Source: Lachnospiraceae bacterium
Lineage (GTDB): Bacteria; Bacillota; Clostridia; Lachnospirales; Lachnospiraceae
Assembly: GCA_014804485.1 (NCBI GenBank)
Contig: JAAUZT010000013.1
Location: 35,092 to 99,091 of the forward strand
DNA length: 64,000 nucleotides
Direction of reading: 5' to 3'
Made by a program: the position numbers and the translations under genes. Of the stretch, positions 53,247-62,776 are shown one piece after another (the first letter of the stretch is position 1; the number at the start of each line of letters is the position of its first letter). Below the pieces are notes generated by a model. The model made no database searches. It saw only the letters and a program-made list of their open reading frames with translations, and was not told the DNA's origin.

Positions 53247-54080
53247 TTACTTAGGCGGCGTTTTTTGTCGCCTTAGTATAACTTCATGTCTTGTTAAGGG
53301 TTTCTTATTTGCCATTCCCGCTTTTCTAGGATACTTCAATGGCGTATCAGTGCACTTTGTTACTACAAAAAGATTGCGGTATAATTCTGAATTAGGAAGC
53401 ATAAAAGAAACCTGATCCTCAACTTTTCCGCCCAGTATCTCTATCGCATATTCTGCATCTTTTATCTCGTCAATAATCTTTTCCGATTTATAAGAGATAA
53501 ATTTACCGCCAATCTTCACATAAGGAAGACAGTATTCCGAGAGTGTAGAGAGATTTGCCACGGCTCTGGACACGCACAGATCATACTTTTCTCTCAACAG
53601 ATCCGGTTTTGCATAATCTTCCGCCCTGCCATGAATTGTCTCTATCCCATCAAGTCCTAATACAGCTATTACTTCATTCAGAAAATCAATTCTTTTATTC
53701 AGAGAATCGATAAGAGTAACTTTGATATTCGGAAAGGCTATTTTTAACGGTATTCCGGGAAAACCCGCACCTGTTCCGATATCGATCAGAGAAATGTTCG
53801 TAGAAATATCATTTTGTTCACCGCTCAAGTCACAAGCTTTCACCAGTGATAAGCTGTCTATAAAATGTTTCTTAAGAACTTCATCAAATTCCGTGATTGC
53901 AGTCAAATTCATAACCTGATTCCATTTTACTAACAATTCATAATATTGCATAAACTGACGTAGCTGATTTTCAGTCAATGAAATATTCAGTTCATCTAAA
54001 TCTTTCTGAAAAGAATTTAATTTATAATTACCTAATTCTATATTCTTTATTATTTCAAAATTTTTCACATTAATAACCAT
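53247..54080 (-). CDS. rsmG: 16S rRNA (guanine527-N7)-methyltransferase RsmG
   Basis: The protein has 277 residues; the start at 54080 is tentative because AAAGG lies only 1 bp upstream and a GTG four codons later is also possible. The family opening is visible (LTENQLRQFMQYYELLVKWN, MNLTAITEFDEVLKKHFIDS), with the SAM site SLIDIGTGAGFPGIPLKIAF. The later block CVSRAVANLSTLSEYCLPYV is also conserved. It methylates G527 of 16S rRNA at N7. In most Firmicutes it follows mnmG directly; here an orphan gene intervenes. Confidence 0.96.
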   Translation of the reverse strand: MVINVKNFEIIKNIELGNYKLNSFQKDLDELNISLTENQLRQFMQYYELLVKWNQVMNLTAITEFDEVLKKHFIDSLSLVKACDLSGEQNDISTNISLIDIGTGAGFPGIPLKIAFPNIKVTLIDSLNKRIDFLNEVIAVLGLDGIETIHGRAEDYAKPDLLREKYDLCVSRAVANLSTLSEYCLPYVKIGGKFISYKSEKIIDEIKDAEYAIEILGGKVEDQVSFMLPNSELYRNLFVVTKCTDTPLKYPRKAGMANKKPLTRHEVILRRQKTPPK

Positions 54081-54380
54081 GCCTTTCTTTCAATCTGCAA
54101 CATTTACACCAACACTGAAAACGTTTAGACGCCAATTTCCGCAAAACAAGTTCAAACGTTCTAAAATCTCTGATTCTTCGTTCTATCCTCTATTGCACAT
54201 AATATAATCAAAGGATATAATTAATAAAAAATTCTGTCAATAATAATAGTCTAAACAGCAGAATGAACTAATTAAAATTTTATATTATAGAGAACATAAA
54301 CATGAATACATCTCTTTAAAATGGTATTCCTGCAAAAGACAAATTCTAATTATAATAGGAAATCGGAGTTAAAAATATAT

Positions 54381-55586
54381 ATGGTCGGAAAAGATGATTG
54401 GCGTTTTCTAAATAACAAAGAAAATTTAAAAAGAAAATTAAAAAAAATAATGCTATTTATAAAAATAGTTATAATAATATTTTTAATAATACTTCCGTTT
54501 CTCCCTTTAGAAGAAAGAACAAAAATACCTGCCTATAAAAAACAGGCCACCAAAAATGCAATAGCATATATTGAAAATAAATATGGGTTTACACCTAAAA
54601 TAAAACGTGCAAAATGCGAAGAAATTATAAAATATTCAATAGCTCCAAGACTTTGGTACCCTTTAACAGGTTATGTCTATATTGTAGCAAGTGATGGCGA
54701 TCGATCATTTAATATTTACATATCAGGAAAAGAAGTAACAGAGATAGGATTTGACAATTATCAATATAATGAGATAAAAAATGATGTTGAAGATATTCTA
54801 AATAATACTTTGAAAACACAATCAATATATTATATATTATCGTACGGAAAATTTATGGATCTTCGGTCAACAGCATTATCATCCGGCATGGGATTAATAA
54901 CAGAGTATTATGATAAAACAAATTTAAGCACGATAACTAAAAATTATGATTTTTATATCGTGTTAGAATATATAGACATATCATTTGATAATTTATATAA
55001 TTTTAATTCAGACAACCCTCCTCAGAAATTCATATCTGAATTTGATAATTCAAATATATTATTATTATCATATAGAAGTAGTGAAGCATATGAGACAGCA
55101 AAGAATTATGCTTATATACATAATATAGTATGTTCATCTGACGATTACATATTGGATGATTTCAGATTATTAATAAAGGAATATGTAAAAATATCAGATA
55201 ATAAAACCGAATATAATAAATTTATACTAAATCAGATAGATGACATCTATTATATTTTAGATGACGGAACCTATGCTAATTTTACAAAAACAAATATAAA
55301 TGACGCTACAGATTTTGGAGTGTTATATGTTACAGATGTAAAACAAATTTACAATGCATACTCATTGGAAACTGATGCAAAAAAAATTTTTTTATATATC
55401 CCAATCAATAAATTAAAAATATCATCAGATGAAATAAGCTGGGGCATACAATATAATTATGAAAATTCTGTAAAACATCGACTTATGTCCGATGATATTA
55501 TAAACGAATCCTATTTATATACACAGTTATCTAATTCATTGTCAGAAGATAATATTATTATAACTATATATGAATATAATAGATAA
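54381..55586 (+). CDS. Unassigned AT-rich membrane-anchored protein between mnmG and rsmG
   Basis: The ATG at 54381, 12 bp after GGAG, gives 401 residues; an in-frame ATG at 54321 has no ribosome site. A basic N terminus precedes one membrane helix (about 25-45, MLFIKIVIIIFLIILPFLPL). An extracellular part of about 350 residues follows, rich in Asn, Tyr, Ile and Asp (ATKNAIAYIENKYGFTPKIK, NNTLKTQSIYYILSYGKFMD). Codon use is dominated by A/T-ending codons and base composition is far more AT-rich than the flanking genes. It opposes its neighbours in direction, suggesting insertion. No family is recognised. Confidence 0.75.
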   Translation: MVGKDDWRFLNNKENLKRKLKKIMLFIKIVIIIFLIILPFLPLEERTKIPAYKKQATKNAIAYIENKYGFTPKIKRAKCEEIIKYSIAPRLWYPLTGYVYIVASDGDRSFNIYISGKEVTEIGFDNYQYNEIKNDVEDILNNTLKTQSIYYILSYGKFMDLRSTALSSGMGLITEYYDKTNLSTITKNYDFYIVLEYIDISFDNLYNFNSDNPPQKFISEFDNSNILLLSYRSSEAYETAKNYAYIHNIVCSSDDYILDDFRLLIKEYVKISDNKTEYNKFILNQIDDIYYILDDGTYANFTKTNINDATDFGVLYVTDVKQIYNAYSLETDAKKIFLYIPINKLKISSDEISWGIQYNYENSVKHRLMSDDIINESYLYTQLSNSLSEDNIIITIYEYNR

Positions 55587-55590
55587 AAAT

Positions 55591-57507
55591 TTATTTTTTC
55601 CTCTGCTCCAAATACACCAACAGCACAGAAATATCCGCAGGAGATACTCCGGAAATTCTGGAAGCCTGTCCCACTGACACAGGTTTATAGGCAATCAGCT
55701 TCTGTCTCGCTTCCAGTCGCAGCGAGCTGATTGCATTATAATCCAGATCAGCCGGAATACGTCTCTTCTCCATTTTCTTATACTGTTCCACCTGACGCTG
55801 TTGCCTTATAATATAACCTTCATATTTTATTTCAATTTCTACCTGCTCTATTACATCCGCAGGAAGATCAGGACGTTTCGAATCGAGCTCAGATAACATT
55901 TCATAAGACAACTCTGGACGGCACATAAGCTCCGCCAGACTGGCAGCTGTCTTAAGAGTCGAACTCTCATGAGAAATCAGAAATTTCTGATTTTCTTTTG
56001 CCGCTCCGATCATCGTATTCTTTAATCTTTCAATCTCCCGATCAATCAATTCCTTTTTATAAAGCGTTTTTTCATAGACTTCTTTTGAGACAAGTCCTAC
56101 TTCATGCCCGATCTTACGAAGCCTTAAGTCAGCATTATCCTGTCGAAGCAAAAGACGATATTCTGCTCTGGAAGTCATCATACGATAAGGCTCAAAATTT
56201 TCTTTCGTTACCAGATCATCAATCAATACACCTATGTACGCCTGAGAACGATCCAGAACAATCATCTCTTTATTCAGAATTTCCATTGCCGCATTAATAC
56301 CCGCAATCAAACCTTGCGCCGCTGCTTCTTCATATCCGCTGCTTCCGTTAAACTGTCCGCCGCTAAACAATCCTTTAATATCCTTAAATTCCAGAGTAGG
56401 ATATAACTGTCTCGGATTGATGCAGTCATATTCGATCGCATAAGCATTTCTCACAATTTTACAATTTTCCAATCCGGGCACAGTGCGATACATGGCAAGC
56501 TGTACATCCTCAGGAAGAGAAGAAGACATACCTCCCACATACATTTCATGTGTATGATTTCCTTCCGGCTCGATAAAAACCTGATGCCTCTCTTTGTCCG
56601 CAAATTTTACTACTTTATCTTCTATGGAAGGACAATACCGCGGACCAGTTCCTTCTATAATACCCGCATAAATCGGAGAACGATCCAGATTCGCCCGTAT
56701 AATATCATGAGTTTTCTCATTCGTATAAGTCAGCCAGCAGGAAACCTGATCAATCTGCACATCTTCAGGATTTGTAGAGAAGGAAAAAGGAATTACCCTT
56801 TCATCACCAAACTGTTCTTCCATCTTACTGTAATCAATTGTGCGTCCATCCATTCTGGCAGGCGTACCGGTTTTAAATCTCCTCATCTCTACACCGAGAG
56901 CAATAAGGGAATCTGTCAGATGATTAGCAGGCTGTAATCCGTTAGGTCCCGTATAAGTAATCGCTTCACCACAAAGACATCTCGCTTTCAAATAAGTACC
57001 CGTACACAAAATCACTGTCTTACATTCATAAACCGCACCTGTATAAGTTTTGACACCTGTAATTTTCTTCGTTGCAATAGTGTCTCCCGATTCAGAAGCA
57101 TTCTCATATTCTTCTGTTATCAGTTCGCATACCTCTGCCTGTTTAATCGTCAAGTAATCCTGATTTTCCAGTACTTTACGCATCGCTCTGGAATATTCTG
57201 CTTTATCAGCCTGTGCTCTCAGAGAATGTACTGCGGGACCCTTTGATCTGTTCAACATCTTAGACTGTATGAAAGTCTTATCAATATTCTTACCCATTTC
57301 ACCGCCCAAAGCATCGATCTCGCGTACCAGATGTCCCTTAGAAGTACCTCCAACATTAGGATTACAAGGCATTAATGCAATACTATCTACACTTACTGTA
57401 AACATAATCGTTTCCAGTCCCAGTCTAGCACAGGCAAGCGCCGCCTCACATCCCGCATGACCGGCACCAACCACACAGACATCATATTTTTCTCTGATTT
57501 CAGTCAT
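55591..57507 (-). CDS. mnmG: tRNA uridine-5-carboxymethylaminomethyl modification enzyme MnmG (GidA)
   Basis: The 638-residue flavoprotein starts behind GAGGAATA. The N-terminal FAD-binding motif is [20 protein letters not shown]. Conserved stretches are [40 protein letters not shown] and [20 protein letters not shown]. With MnmE it installs the cmnm5 group at U34 of several tRNAs. It ends 5 bp from the stop of the convergent AT-rich orphan gene. Confidence 0.98.
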   Translation of the reverse strand: MTEIREKYDVCVVGAGHAGCEAALACARLGLETIMFTVSVDSIALMPCNPNVGGTSKGHLVREIDALGGEMGKNIDKTFIQSKMLNRSKGPAVHSLRAQADKAEYSRAMRKVLENQDYLTIKQAEVCELITEEYENASESGDTIATKKITGVKTYTGAVYECKTVILCTGTYLKARCLCGEAITYTGPNGLQPANHLTDSLIALGVEMRRFKTGTPARMDGRTIDYSKMEEQFGDERVIPFSFSTNPEDVQIDQVSCWLTYTNEKTHDIIRANLDRSPIYAGIIEGTGPRYCPSIEDKVVKFADKERHQVFIEPEGNHTHEMYVGGMSSSLPEDVQLAMYRTVPGLENCKIVRNAYAIEYDCINPRQLYPTLEFKDIKGLFSGGQFNGSSGYEEAAAQGLIAGINAAMEILNKEMIVLDRSQAYIGVLIDDLVTKENFEPYRMMTSRAEYRLLLRQDNADLRLRKIGHEVGLVSKEVYEKTLYKKELIDREIERLKNTMIGAAKENQKFLISHESSTLKTAASLAELMCRPELSYEMLSELDSKRPDLPADVIEQVEIEIKYEGYIIRQQRQVEQYKKMEKRRIPADLDYNAISSLRLEARQKLIAYKPVSVGQASRISGVSPADISVLLVYLEQRKK

Positions 57508-57651
57508 ATTTTATTCCTCATTTATATACATCTTCATTTTACTAAAAAAAATTTATGTATGAAAAACCTTTTAAATTTACAACAAACTTTATCATATACA
57601 CATTATCTTATAATAATTACACATAAAATTATAATTGAATCTGATTAATTC

Positions 57652-59103
57652 TTATTTTCCCATACAAAACTTACTGAATATCTCATTGACCAGATTATCT
57701 CCGACTTCTTCTCCAATGATCATACCAAGAGACGCATACGCATTCATTAGATCAATTGTATAGAAATCTTCCGGCATATGATCTTCTATACTTTTCCGAA
57801 CCTGAGCCAGACTTTCATAGGCATTCTGCAACGCTTCTTTGTGACGCGCATTTGTAATATATACTTCATCATTATAAATAATCTCACCATGAAAAAACAT
57901 TTCCTTCACGGTTTTTAAAAAAAGTGCAACACCGTCCCGTTCCTTCATAGATGTCCTAATTATTCTGTTTTCATATATATTTTGACATTCTATGTTAACT
58001 TCAAGAGTATGATTTTTACTTTGTTCCTGTATTTTTCCTATAAAAGAACGTATATCTCTTTCCGTTACAACAGTAAATAAATCTGATTTATTTAACAAAA
58101 TAATTGTATTTTTACCCTTAATCATATGAAAGATTGATTCGTCATTTTCATCAAGCGGTACAGAAGAATCAATGACATAGAGAACCAGATCGGCTTCTTC
58201 CACCGCATTTCTGGCACGATCTACACCTATCTTTTCAACAATATCTTCCGTAGAACGAATACCTGCCGTATCCAAAATACGGAACAAAATACCATCAATT
58301 GAAATCGTCTCTTCCAAAATATCTCTAGTTGTACCGGCAATATCTGTAACGATTGCTCTCTCTTCTCCTACAAGCATATTAAGAAGAGACGATTTACCAG
58401 CATTCGGTTTACCGACAATCACAGTCTGGATTCCTTCTGACAATATTCTGCCATTTTCCGCAGAATCAATCAGTGTACGAATACGTTCACCTATTTTCTT
58501 AACAATTTTATAAAGCGCCTCTCCATATCCATCAGATTCCAAATCAAAATGTTCCGGATCATCAAGCGCCGCTTCAATAAACGCAATCTCATGAAGAATA
58601 TTAGCCCTGATTTCTTTAATGATATCGGACACAGAACCTTTTAGCTGTTTCACGGAAGATTGAAGTGCAAACTCATTCTTCGCATGAATAATATCCATTA
58701 CAGCTTCCGCCTTAGACAGATCAATCCTTCCGTTTAAGAAAGCTCGTTTCGTAAATTCACCCGGCTCCGCAATTCTTGCACCCGCTTTTACCACAATATC
58801 AAGAATCTTCCTCATCATAAAAACGCCGCCGTGACAATTAATCTCCACCGTATCTTCCATCGTATAACTTCTCGGCGCTTTCATGATTGAAATCATAACC
58901 TCATCTATAACAGTTTCATTCTCTTCTACAATAAATCCATAATGTATCGTATGGGATTTATATGTTGTCAGAATTTGTTTCATTTTCACATTTCGATATA
59001 TTTTATCTACAATTGAAATAGAATCTTCTCCACTGACACGAATAATTCCGATTCCCGAATCAGACATAGCTGTTGCAATCGCCGCTATTGTATCTGTCTT
59101 CAT
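57652..59103 (-). CDS. mnmE: tRNA modification GTPase MnmE (TrmE)
   Basis: The start MKTDTIAAIATAMSDSGIGI at 59103 (GGGAGG, 12 bp) gives 483 residues, the usual domain set. An N-terminal folate-binding dimerisation domain precedes a central helical region. The G domain has GKPNAGKSS (Walker A), DTAG in ILDTAGIR and the N/TKxD box NKSDL. The invariant C-terminal CMGK is present (FSKFCMGK). It acts with MnmG on the wobble uridine of tRNAs. A longer frame to 59169 is not needed. Confidence 0.97.
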   Translation of the reverse strand: MKTDTIAAIATAMSDSGIGIIRVSGEDSISIVDKIYRNVKMKQILTTYKSHTIHYGFIVEENETVIDEVMISIMKAPRSYTMEDTVEINCHGGVFMMRKILDIVVKAGARIAEPGEFTKRAFLNGRIDLSKAEAVMDIIHAKNEFALQSSVKQLKGSVSDIIKEIRANILHEIAFIEAALDDPEHFDLESDGYGEALYKIVKKIGERIRTLIDSAENGRILSEGIQTVIVGKPNAGKSSLLNMLVGEERAIVTDIAGTTRDILEETISIDGILFRILDTAGIRSTEDIVEKIGVDRARNAVEEADLVLYVIDSSVPLDENDESIFHMIKGKNTIILLNKSDLFTVVTERDIRSFIGKIQEQSKNHTLEVNIECQNIYENRIIRTSMKERDGVALFLKTVKEMFFHGEIIYNDEVYITNARHKEALQNAYESLAQVRKSIEDHMPEDFYTIDLMNAYASLGMIIGEEVGDNLVNEIFSKFCMGK

Positions 59104-59180
59104 ATAAGATCTAAGCCTCCCATTTTTTACTGAAAACAGCAGGAACATTACATTCCTGCTGTTTTTCATAAAAAGATTAA

Positions 59181-59819
59181 TTAATTATGCTTCTCATATT
59201 TTCTCAAAACAACAACAACATGCCTGAAAGGCTCATCTCCTTCACTATGCGTTGTCACATACTTATCATTCTGAAGCGCAGAGTGAATAATTCTTCTCTC
59301 ATATGGATTCATCGGCTCTAAAGACACAGGTCTCTTTGTTCTCTTTACTTTATAAGAAATGTTCTTGGCCAGATTCTCAAGAGTCTCTTTTCTTCTCTGA
59401 CGGTAATTCTCTGTATCAACTTTAACTCTGATATAATTCTCTACATTTTTATTTACCACCAGCGATACAAGATACTGTAAAGAATCAAGTGTTTGACCTC
59501 TCTTTCCGATCAAAACTCCCATCTCGTCACCGCTTAAATCCACTTCCATGGAACTTTCAGCTTCATTATATTTTACATCAACAACAACTGTCAGATCCAT
59601 TGCACGGAACACTTCATTCAAGAAATCTCTTGCCGTATCTTCTACAGAAGACTTTACTCTTGCTTTAATAACAGCAGGTTTAGAACCGATTCCCAGAAAT
59701 CCTGAAGAACCTTCTTCTATTACTTCATATTCTAATTTATCACTTGTCACAGTTAATTTCTGACATGCTTCCGTAATTGCATCACTAACTGTTTTTGCAG
59801 ATACTTCAATAAATTCCAT
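59181..59819 (-). CDS. khpB: Jag/KhpB RNA-binding protein
   Basis: The 212-residue protein starts behind GGAGG. An N-terminal Jag domain (MEFIEVSAKTVSDAITEACQ) is followed by a KH domain (MGVLIGKRGQTLDSLQYLVS). The C-terminal R3H domain is NPYERRIIHSALQNDKYVTT. With KhpA this protein binds small RNAs and mRNAs in Firmicutes and affects cell elongation. The order yidC-jag-mnmE is the classic origin cluster. Confidence 0.96.
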   Translation of the reverse strand: MEFIEVSAKTVSDAITEACQKLTVTSDKLEYEVIEEGSSGFLGIGSKPAVIKARVKSSVEDTARDFLNEVFRAMDLTVVVDVKYNEAESSMEVDLSGDEMGVLIGKRGQTLDSLQYLVSLVVNKNVENYIRVKVDTENYRQRRKETLENLAKNISYKVKRTKRPVSLEPMNPYERRIIHSALQNDKYVTTHSEGDEPFRHVVVVLRKYEKHN

Positions 59820-59866
59820 AACAATTTAACCTCCATTCTTACACATCATACAATCATAATAAAATG

Positions 59867-61183
59867 TTATTTATTATTTTTTTCATTATACTGCTTTACC
59901 ATATTTGCCTTAGACATCATACTGCCGGGTTTTGCATTCTTATTATAATACTCCGTAGATTTTCTTACCGCTTCATCCTTTTCTTCCTGTGTCATCGTAG
60001 GAATACTGGATTGTTTCTTAGAAGTACTCACATTCTTCGTATTCATATTGGCATATGCTGCCATCTGCTCTGCCCTGACACCGGCTTTTGCCATTTTTTT
60101 CTTAGCTTTTTCTTCATTATTCTTAATAACTTCATCCAGATCCATCTTATCAATATGTTTATTGATAACAACCTGCTGAACACTTCTTACAACAGCACCG
60201 GCTATCCAGTAAAGTCCTAAACCTGCAGGAAGAGTATAACAAAATACGGCAGACATGATCGGCATCATCATGTTCATCGTTTTCATAGACTGCATCATCG
60301 CATTCTGCTGATCGCTGGCATTTTTGTTATCCTGCTGCGTATTCTGCTGCGGCATAAGCTTTACATTAATCCACTGTGTTACCGCAGACAAAACAGGAAT
60401 CGACAAAGCTGCAATTACCATAAGAAAAGACTTATCTGCTAATGCTGCCTTCATAGTAAAAGAAGGAGAATTTGCAATATTTAAACCTAAGAAATTATTA
60501 TATCGGTTTAAAAGACTAAGTGTGTGATCCACATCCGTCGTCAAATTAGGAAATGTTTCTTTAATAACAATCCACTCAGCAGAAGTAGCCTTATTTAATA
60601 CATCGATAAATGTATTCTGCACATAGGAAGTTACACCGCCGATGAAAGATTCATTCGAAAAATTCTTACTATACATGCCGGCTTGTGAAAAAGACTGAAT
60701 TAATTCTGTACTTCCCTTCTGAGCAATCAAATTATCAACCAAGGGGAAGAAAGCTTCCTTAATCTTACCGACATAAGCAGGCATATTGTAAATAACACGG
60801 TACAATGCCCATAAGATAGGCAGCTGAATTAACAACTGAACACAACTTCCCGATGGAGACACGCCGTATTTCGCATAGACTGCTTTTTGTTCCATGTTCA
60901 TAGCCATCATGGATTCATTATCATTTTTTCCCTTATATTTTGCCTGAATTGCCTGAAGTTCAGGATTCATTTTGGCAGATAACTTAGAGAATTTCTGCTG
61001 CTTTATCGTAAGAGGCAGAAGAAGCAGATACATTACGATTGTGAACAGTATAATAGCAAGTCCTATATTAGGAATACCGATTTTGTCTAAAACAAAAAAG
61101 ATACCTTCCATAATATAGCCCAGCAATGAAGCAATAGGACCGATAATCCTACCGGGGTCCTTAGTTAATAAAATACCTGTCAC
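59867..61183 (-). CDS. yidC: Membrane protein insertase YidC
   Basis: A GTG start, 10 bp after AAGGAGG, gives 438 residues. The five-helix YidC core has NIGLAIILFTIVMYLLLLPL, a cytoplasmic coiled loop (QQKFSKLSAKMNPELQAIQA) and the hydrophilic-groove helices. The C terminus is a basic tail beginning KHIDKMDLDEVIKNNEEKAK and continuing for about 90 residues. It inserts proteins into the membrane with or without SecYEG. A periplasmic-side insertion (about 150-230) separates helices. Confidence 0.95.
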   Translation of the reverse strand: MTGILLTKDPGRIIGPIASLLGYIMEGIFFVLDKIGIPNIGLAIILFTIVMYLLLLPLTIKQQKFSKLSAKMNPELQAIQAKYKGKNDNESMMAMNMEQKAVYAKYGVSPSGSCVQLLIQLPILWALYRVIYNMPAYVGKIKEAFFPLVDNLIAQKGSTELIQSFSQAGMYSKNFSNESFIGGVTSYVQNTFIDVLNKATSAEWIVIKETFPNLTTDVDHTLSLLNRYNNFLGLNIANSPSFTMKAALADKSFLMVIAALSIPVLSAVTQWINVKLMPQQNTQQDNKNASDQQNAMMQSMKTMNMMMPIMSAVFCYTLPAGLGLYWIAGAVVRSVQQVVINKHIDKMDLDEVIKNNEEKAKKKMAKAGVRAEQMAAYANMNTKNVSTSKKQSSIPTMTQEEKDEAVRKSTEYYNKNAKPGSMMSKANMVKQYNEKNNK

Positions 61184-61221
61184 TATCGGATTACCTCCTT
61201 AATTTTCTTTTCTCTGTTCCG

Positions 61222-61431
61222 TCAGGGAACAGGATCATAACCACCTTTTGAAAAAGGATTACATCTGCATATCCTCCAAAGAGCCATAAGTCCGCCCTTC
61301 AAAGCGCCGTATTTCTCTATCGCTTCCAATCCATACTCAGAACAAGTCGGAATGTACGGACATCTCGTACTCTTCATAGGAGAGATATATTTTCTATAGA
61401 ATTTAATAAGATAAATAAATAATTTTTTCAT
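61222..61431 (-). CDS. yidD: Membrane protein insertion efficiency factor YidD
   Basis: The start [20 protein letters not shown] at 61431 gives 69 residues, the normal YidD length; the longer frame to 61473 would overlap rnpA. The signature [19 protein letters not shown] and the ending [15 protein letters not shown] are intact. YidD is a small peripheral membrane protein that assists YidC. No clear ribosome site is present, suggesting coupling with rnpA. Confidence 0.93.
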   Translation of the reverse strand: MKKLFIYLIKFYRKYISPMKSTRCPYIPTCSEYGLEAIEKYGALKGGLMALWRICRCNPFSKGGYDPVP

Positions 61432-61450
61432 ATCAATTTCTAACAATTTG

Positions 61451-61816
61451 CTAACGCAAATTATCTTCATCATAAAAATATATTTTAATCATATGATGAA
61501 GTTTTGAAAGATGTAATAACGCGCTCTCGATCTCGGCATATCCGACCGAAGCCGCACTTTTTCTTGCAACGACTACTATATCTAAACCACTATTAAATAT
61601 ATTTTCGTGTAGCCGGTAACTCTCTCTCACCAGTCGGGCAAATCTGTGTCTTACAACACTGTTACCTACCTTCTTACTGGCGGATATTCCCAGTCTGTTC
61701 CTATCAGTGTTGTTTTCCAATACATACATTACCAAATACTTGTTGGCATAACTCTTGCCTTTTCTGTAAACATTCTGGAAATCTTGATTTTTTTTCAAGG
61801 ATTCTGAAAATACCAT
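61451..61816 (-). CDS. rnpA: Ribonuclease P protein component
   Basis: The ATG at 61816, 8 bp after GGAG, gives 121 residues; an in-frame GTG at 61825 lies in the ribosome site and is rejected. The protein has [20 protein letters not shown] and the RNR motif [20 protein letters not shown] (RNP signature). It binds the catalytic RNA and the 5' leader of pre-tRNAs. It follows rpmH, as in nearly all bacteria. Confidence 0.97.
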   Translation of the reverse strand: MVFSESLKKNQDFQNVYRKGKSYANKYLVMYVLENNTDRNRLGISASKKVGNSVVRHRFARLVRESYRLHENIFNSGLDIVVVARKSAASVGYAEIESALLHLSKLHHMIKIYFYDEDNLR

Positions 61817-61843
61817 TTTTCTCACTCCTTATTTTAAATGAGA

Positions 61844-61870
61844 GAAAAAAAGGTCACATAACTGTGACCT
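61844..61870 (-). terminator. Terminator/attenuator between rpmH and rnpA
   Basis: AGGTCACA and TGTGACCT form a perfect 8-bp stem around a 4-base loop, with seven T residues following on the minus strand. It ends most rpmH transcripts and lets fewer through to rnpA (inference). Confidence 0.85.
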
Positions 61871-62003
61871 ATGCTGATAATTTCTTTCTTCCTTTTGCAC
61901 GTCTTGCTGCTAAAACTTTTCTTCCGCCCGGAGTACTCATTCTCTTCCTGAATCCATGAACCTTGGATCTCTGTCTCTTCTTAGGCTGATAAGTCATTTT
62001 CAT
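61869..62003 (-). CDS. rpmH: 50S ribosomal protein L34
   Basis: The ATG at 62003, behind AAGGAGG, gives the standard 44-residue L34: [20 protein letters not shown], then the arginine-rich tail ending GRKKLSA. Longer upstream frames are excluded. It lies next to oriC in the usual position. Confidence 0.98.
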   Translation of the reverse strand: MKMTYQPKKRQRSKVHGFRKRMSTPGGRKVLAARRAKGRKKLSA

Positions 62004-62085
62004 ACCGATGCACCTCCTTCTCGTAACCTTAATATTTATATAAGGCAGACATATTTTAAACATTAATTGGAAAAACAACATGTTG

Positions 62086-62114
62086 ATTATATATAATTAA
62101 TGAAGAAACGTCAA
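62086..62114 (-). promoter_or_regulatory. Promoter of the rpmH-rnpA-yidC cluster
   Basis: On the minus strand TTGACG (62109-62114) and TATAAT (62086-62091) are exactly 17 bp apart, 82 bp before the rpmH start. Confidence 0.75.
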
Positions 62115-62280
62115 GTAAATCCTGTATTTTTTATTCTTAAAAATATATAAAAAAGCGAACAAATTCGCTTTCGTAAACCCAAAAAAAATTTTATAAAAAA
62201 TATGTTTTTTATAGATCTATATATTGTTATTTGAAAGCTAAATTATATACTATATATTGTATATTCTTTTTTTCTCAACT

Positions 62281-62490
62281 TTATATCCACTTTACATAAA
62301 TCTATCCACAATATGTGTATAACTTGTGTATAATTTGTTTTTATACTGTTTATAATTATTATTTTATACATAAAAATACATTGTTGATCATGTTAATATC
62401 ACTTTTATAAGTTATACACATCCTACTGAATAATCTTATAAAATATGTAAACTTGTTGATAATTATGATCACGACCATGTGTACAACTTA
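62281..62490. other. Probable oriC region with DnaA boxes
   Basis: The 773-bp rpmH-dnaA spacer (62004-62776) is very AT-rich. Exact TTATNCACA boxes are TTATACACA at 62412-62420 (plus), and on the minus strand at 62314-62322 and 62325-62333. One-mismatch boxes are CTATCCACA (62302-62310) and the minus-strand box at 62478-62486. The strand-melting region is probably the A/T run around 62115-62280. Initiation would be by DnaA encoded alongside. Confidence 0.8.
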
Positions 62491-62560
62491 CCATTTGAAT
62501 TTTTTGACTGTTTATATTATTATATATTGTAGGGTAATTTCGATGTTATCCTTTTTTACG

Positions 62561-62706
62561 ATATATTGTAACTGTTCAGTATCTTCACAGTTACGATGCA
62601 AAATCCATCCTAAATTGTCTTCGACAATGGGATTTTGATCGCTGAATCATATTCTTACGGTCTCGGCAGTAAATACTTCGACCTATACTGAATAGTTACG
62701 ATATAT
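62561..62706. repeat. 146-bp inverted-repeat element in the oriC-dnaA spacer, copy B of the GTAACTGTTCAG repeat
   Basis: The 22-bp ends (62561-62582 and 62685-62706) are inverted repeats with 2 mismatches. The inside includes TTCACAGTTACGA, shared with the 24434-24489 copy, and a hairpin AAAATCC...GGGATTTT enclosing ATTGTC-TTC-GACAAT. It ends about 70 bp before the dnaA start. It looks like a MITE-type or palindromic repeat that entered the origin spacer. Confidence 0.75.
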
Positions 62707-62776
62707 TTACTTATAAACACTGCTTTTTACAGAAGATATAAATCATAACAGTAACAAATATATGAGGTTTTAAAGT

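Noticed and set aside
62495-62535. dnaA promoter candidate (TTGACT at 62504)
   Set aside because: No convincing -10 lies 16-18 bp downstream, so it is not listed as a feature.
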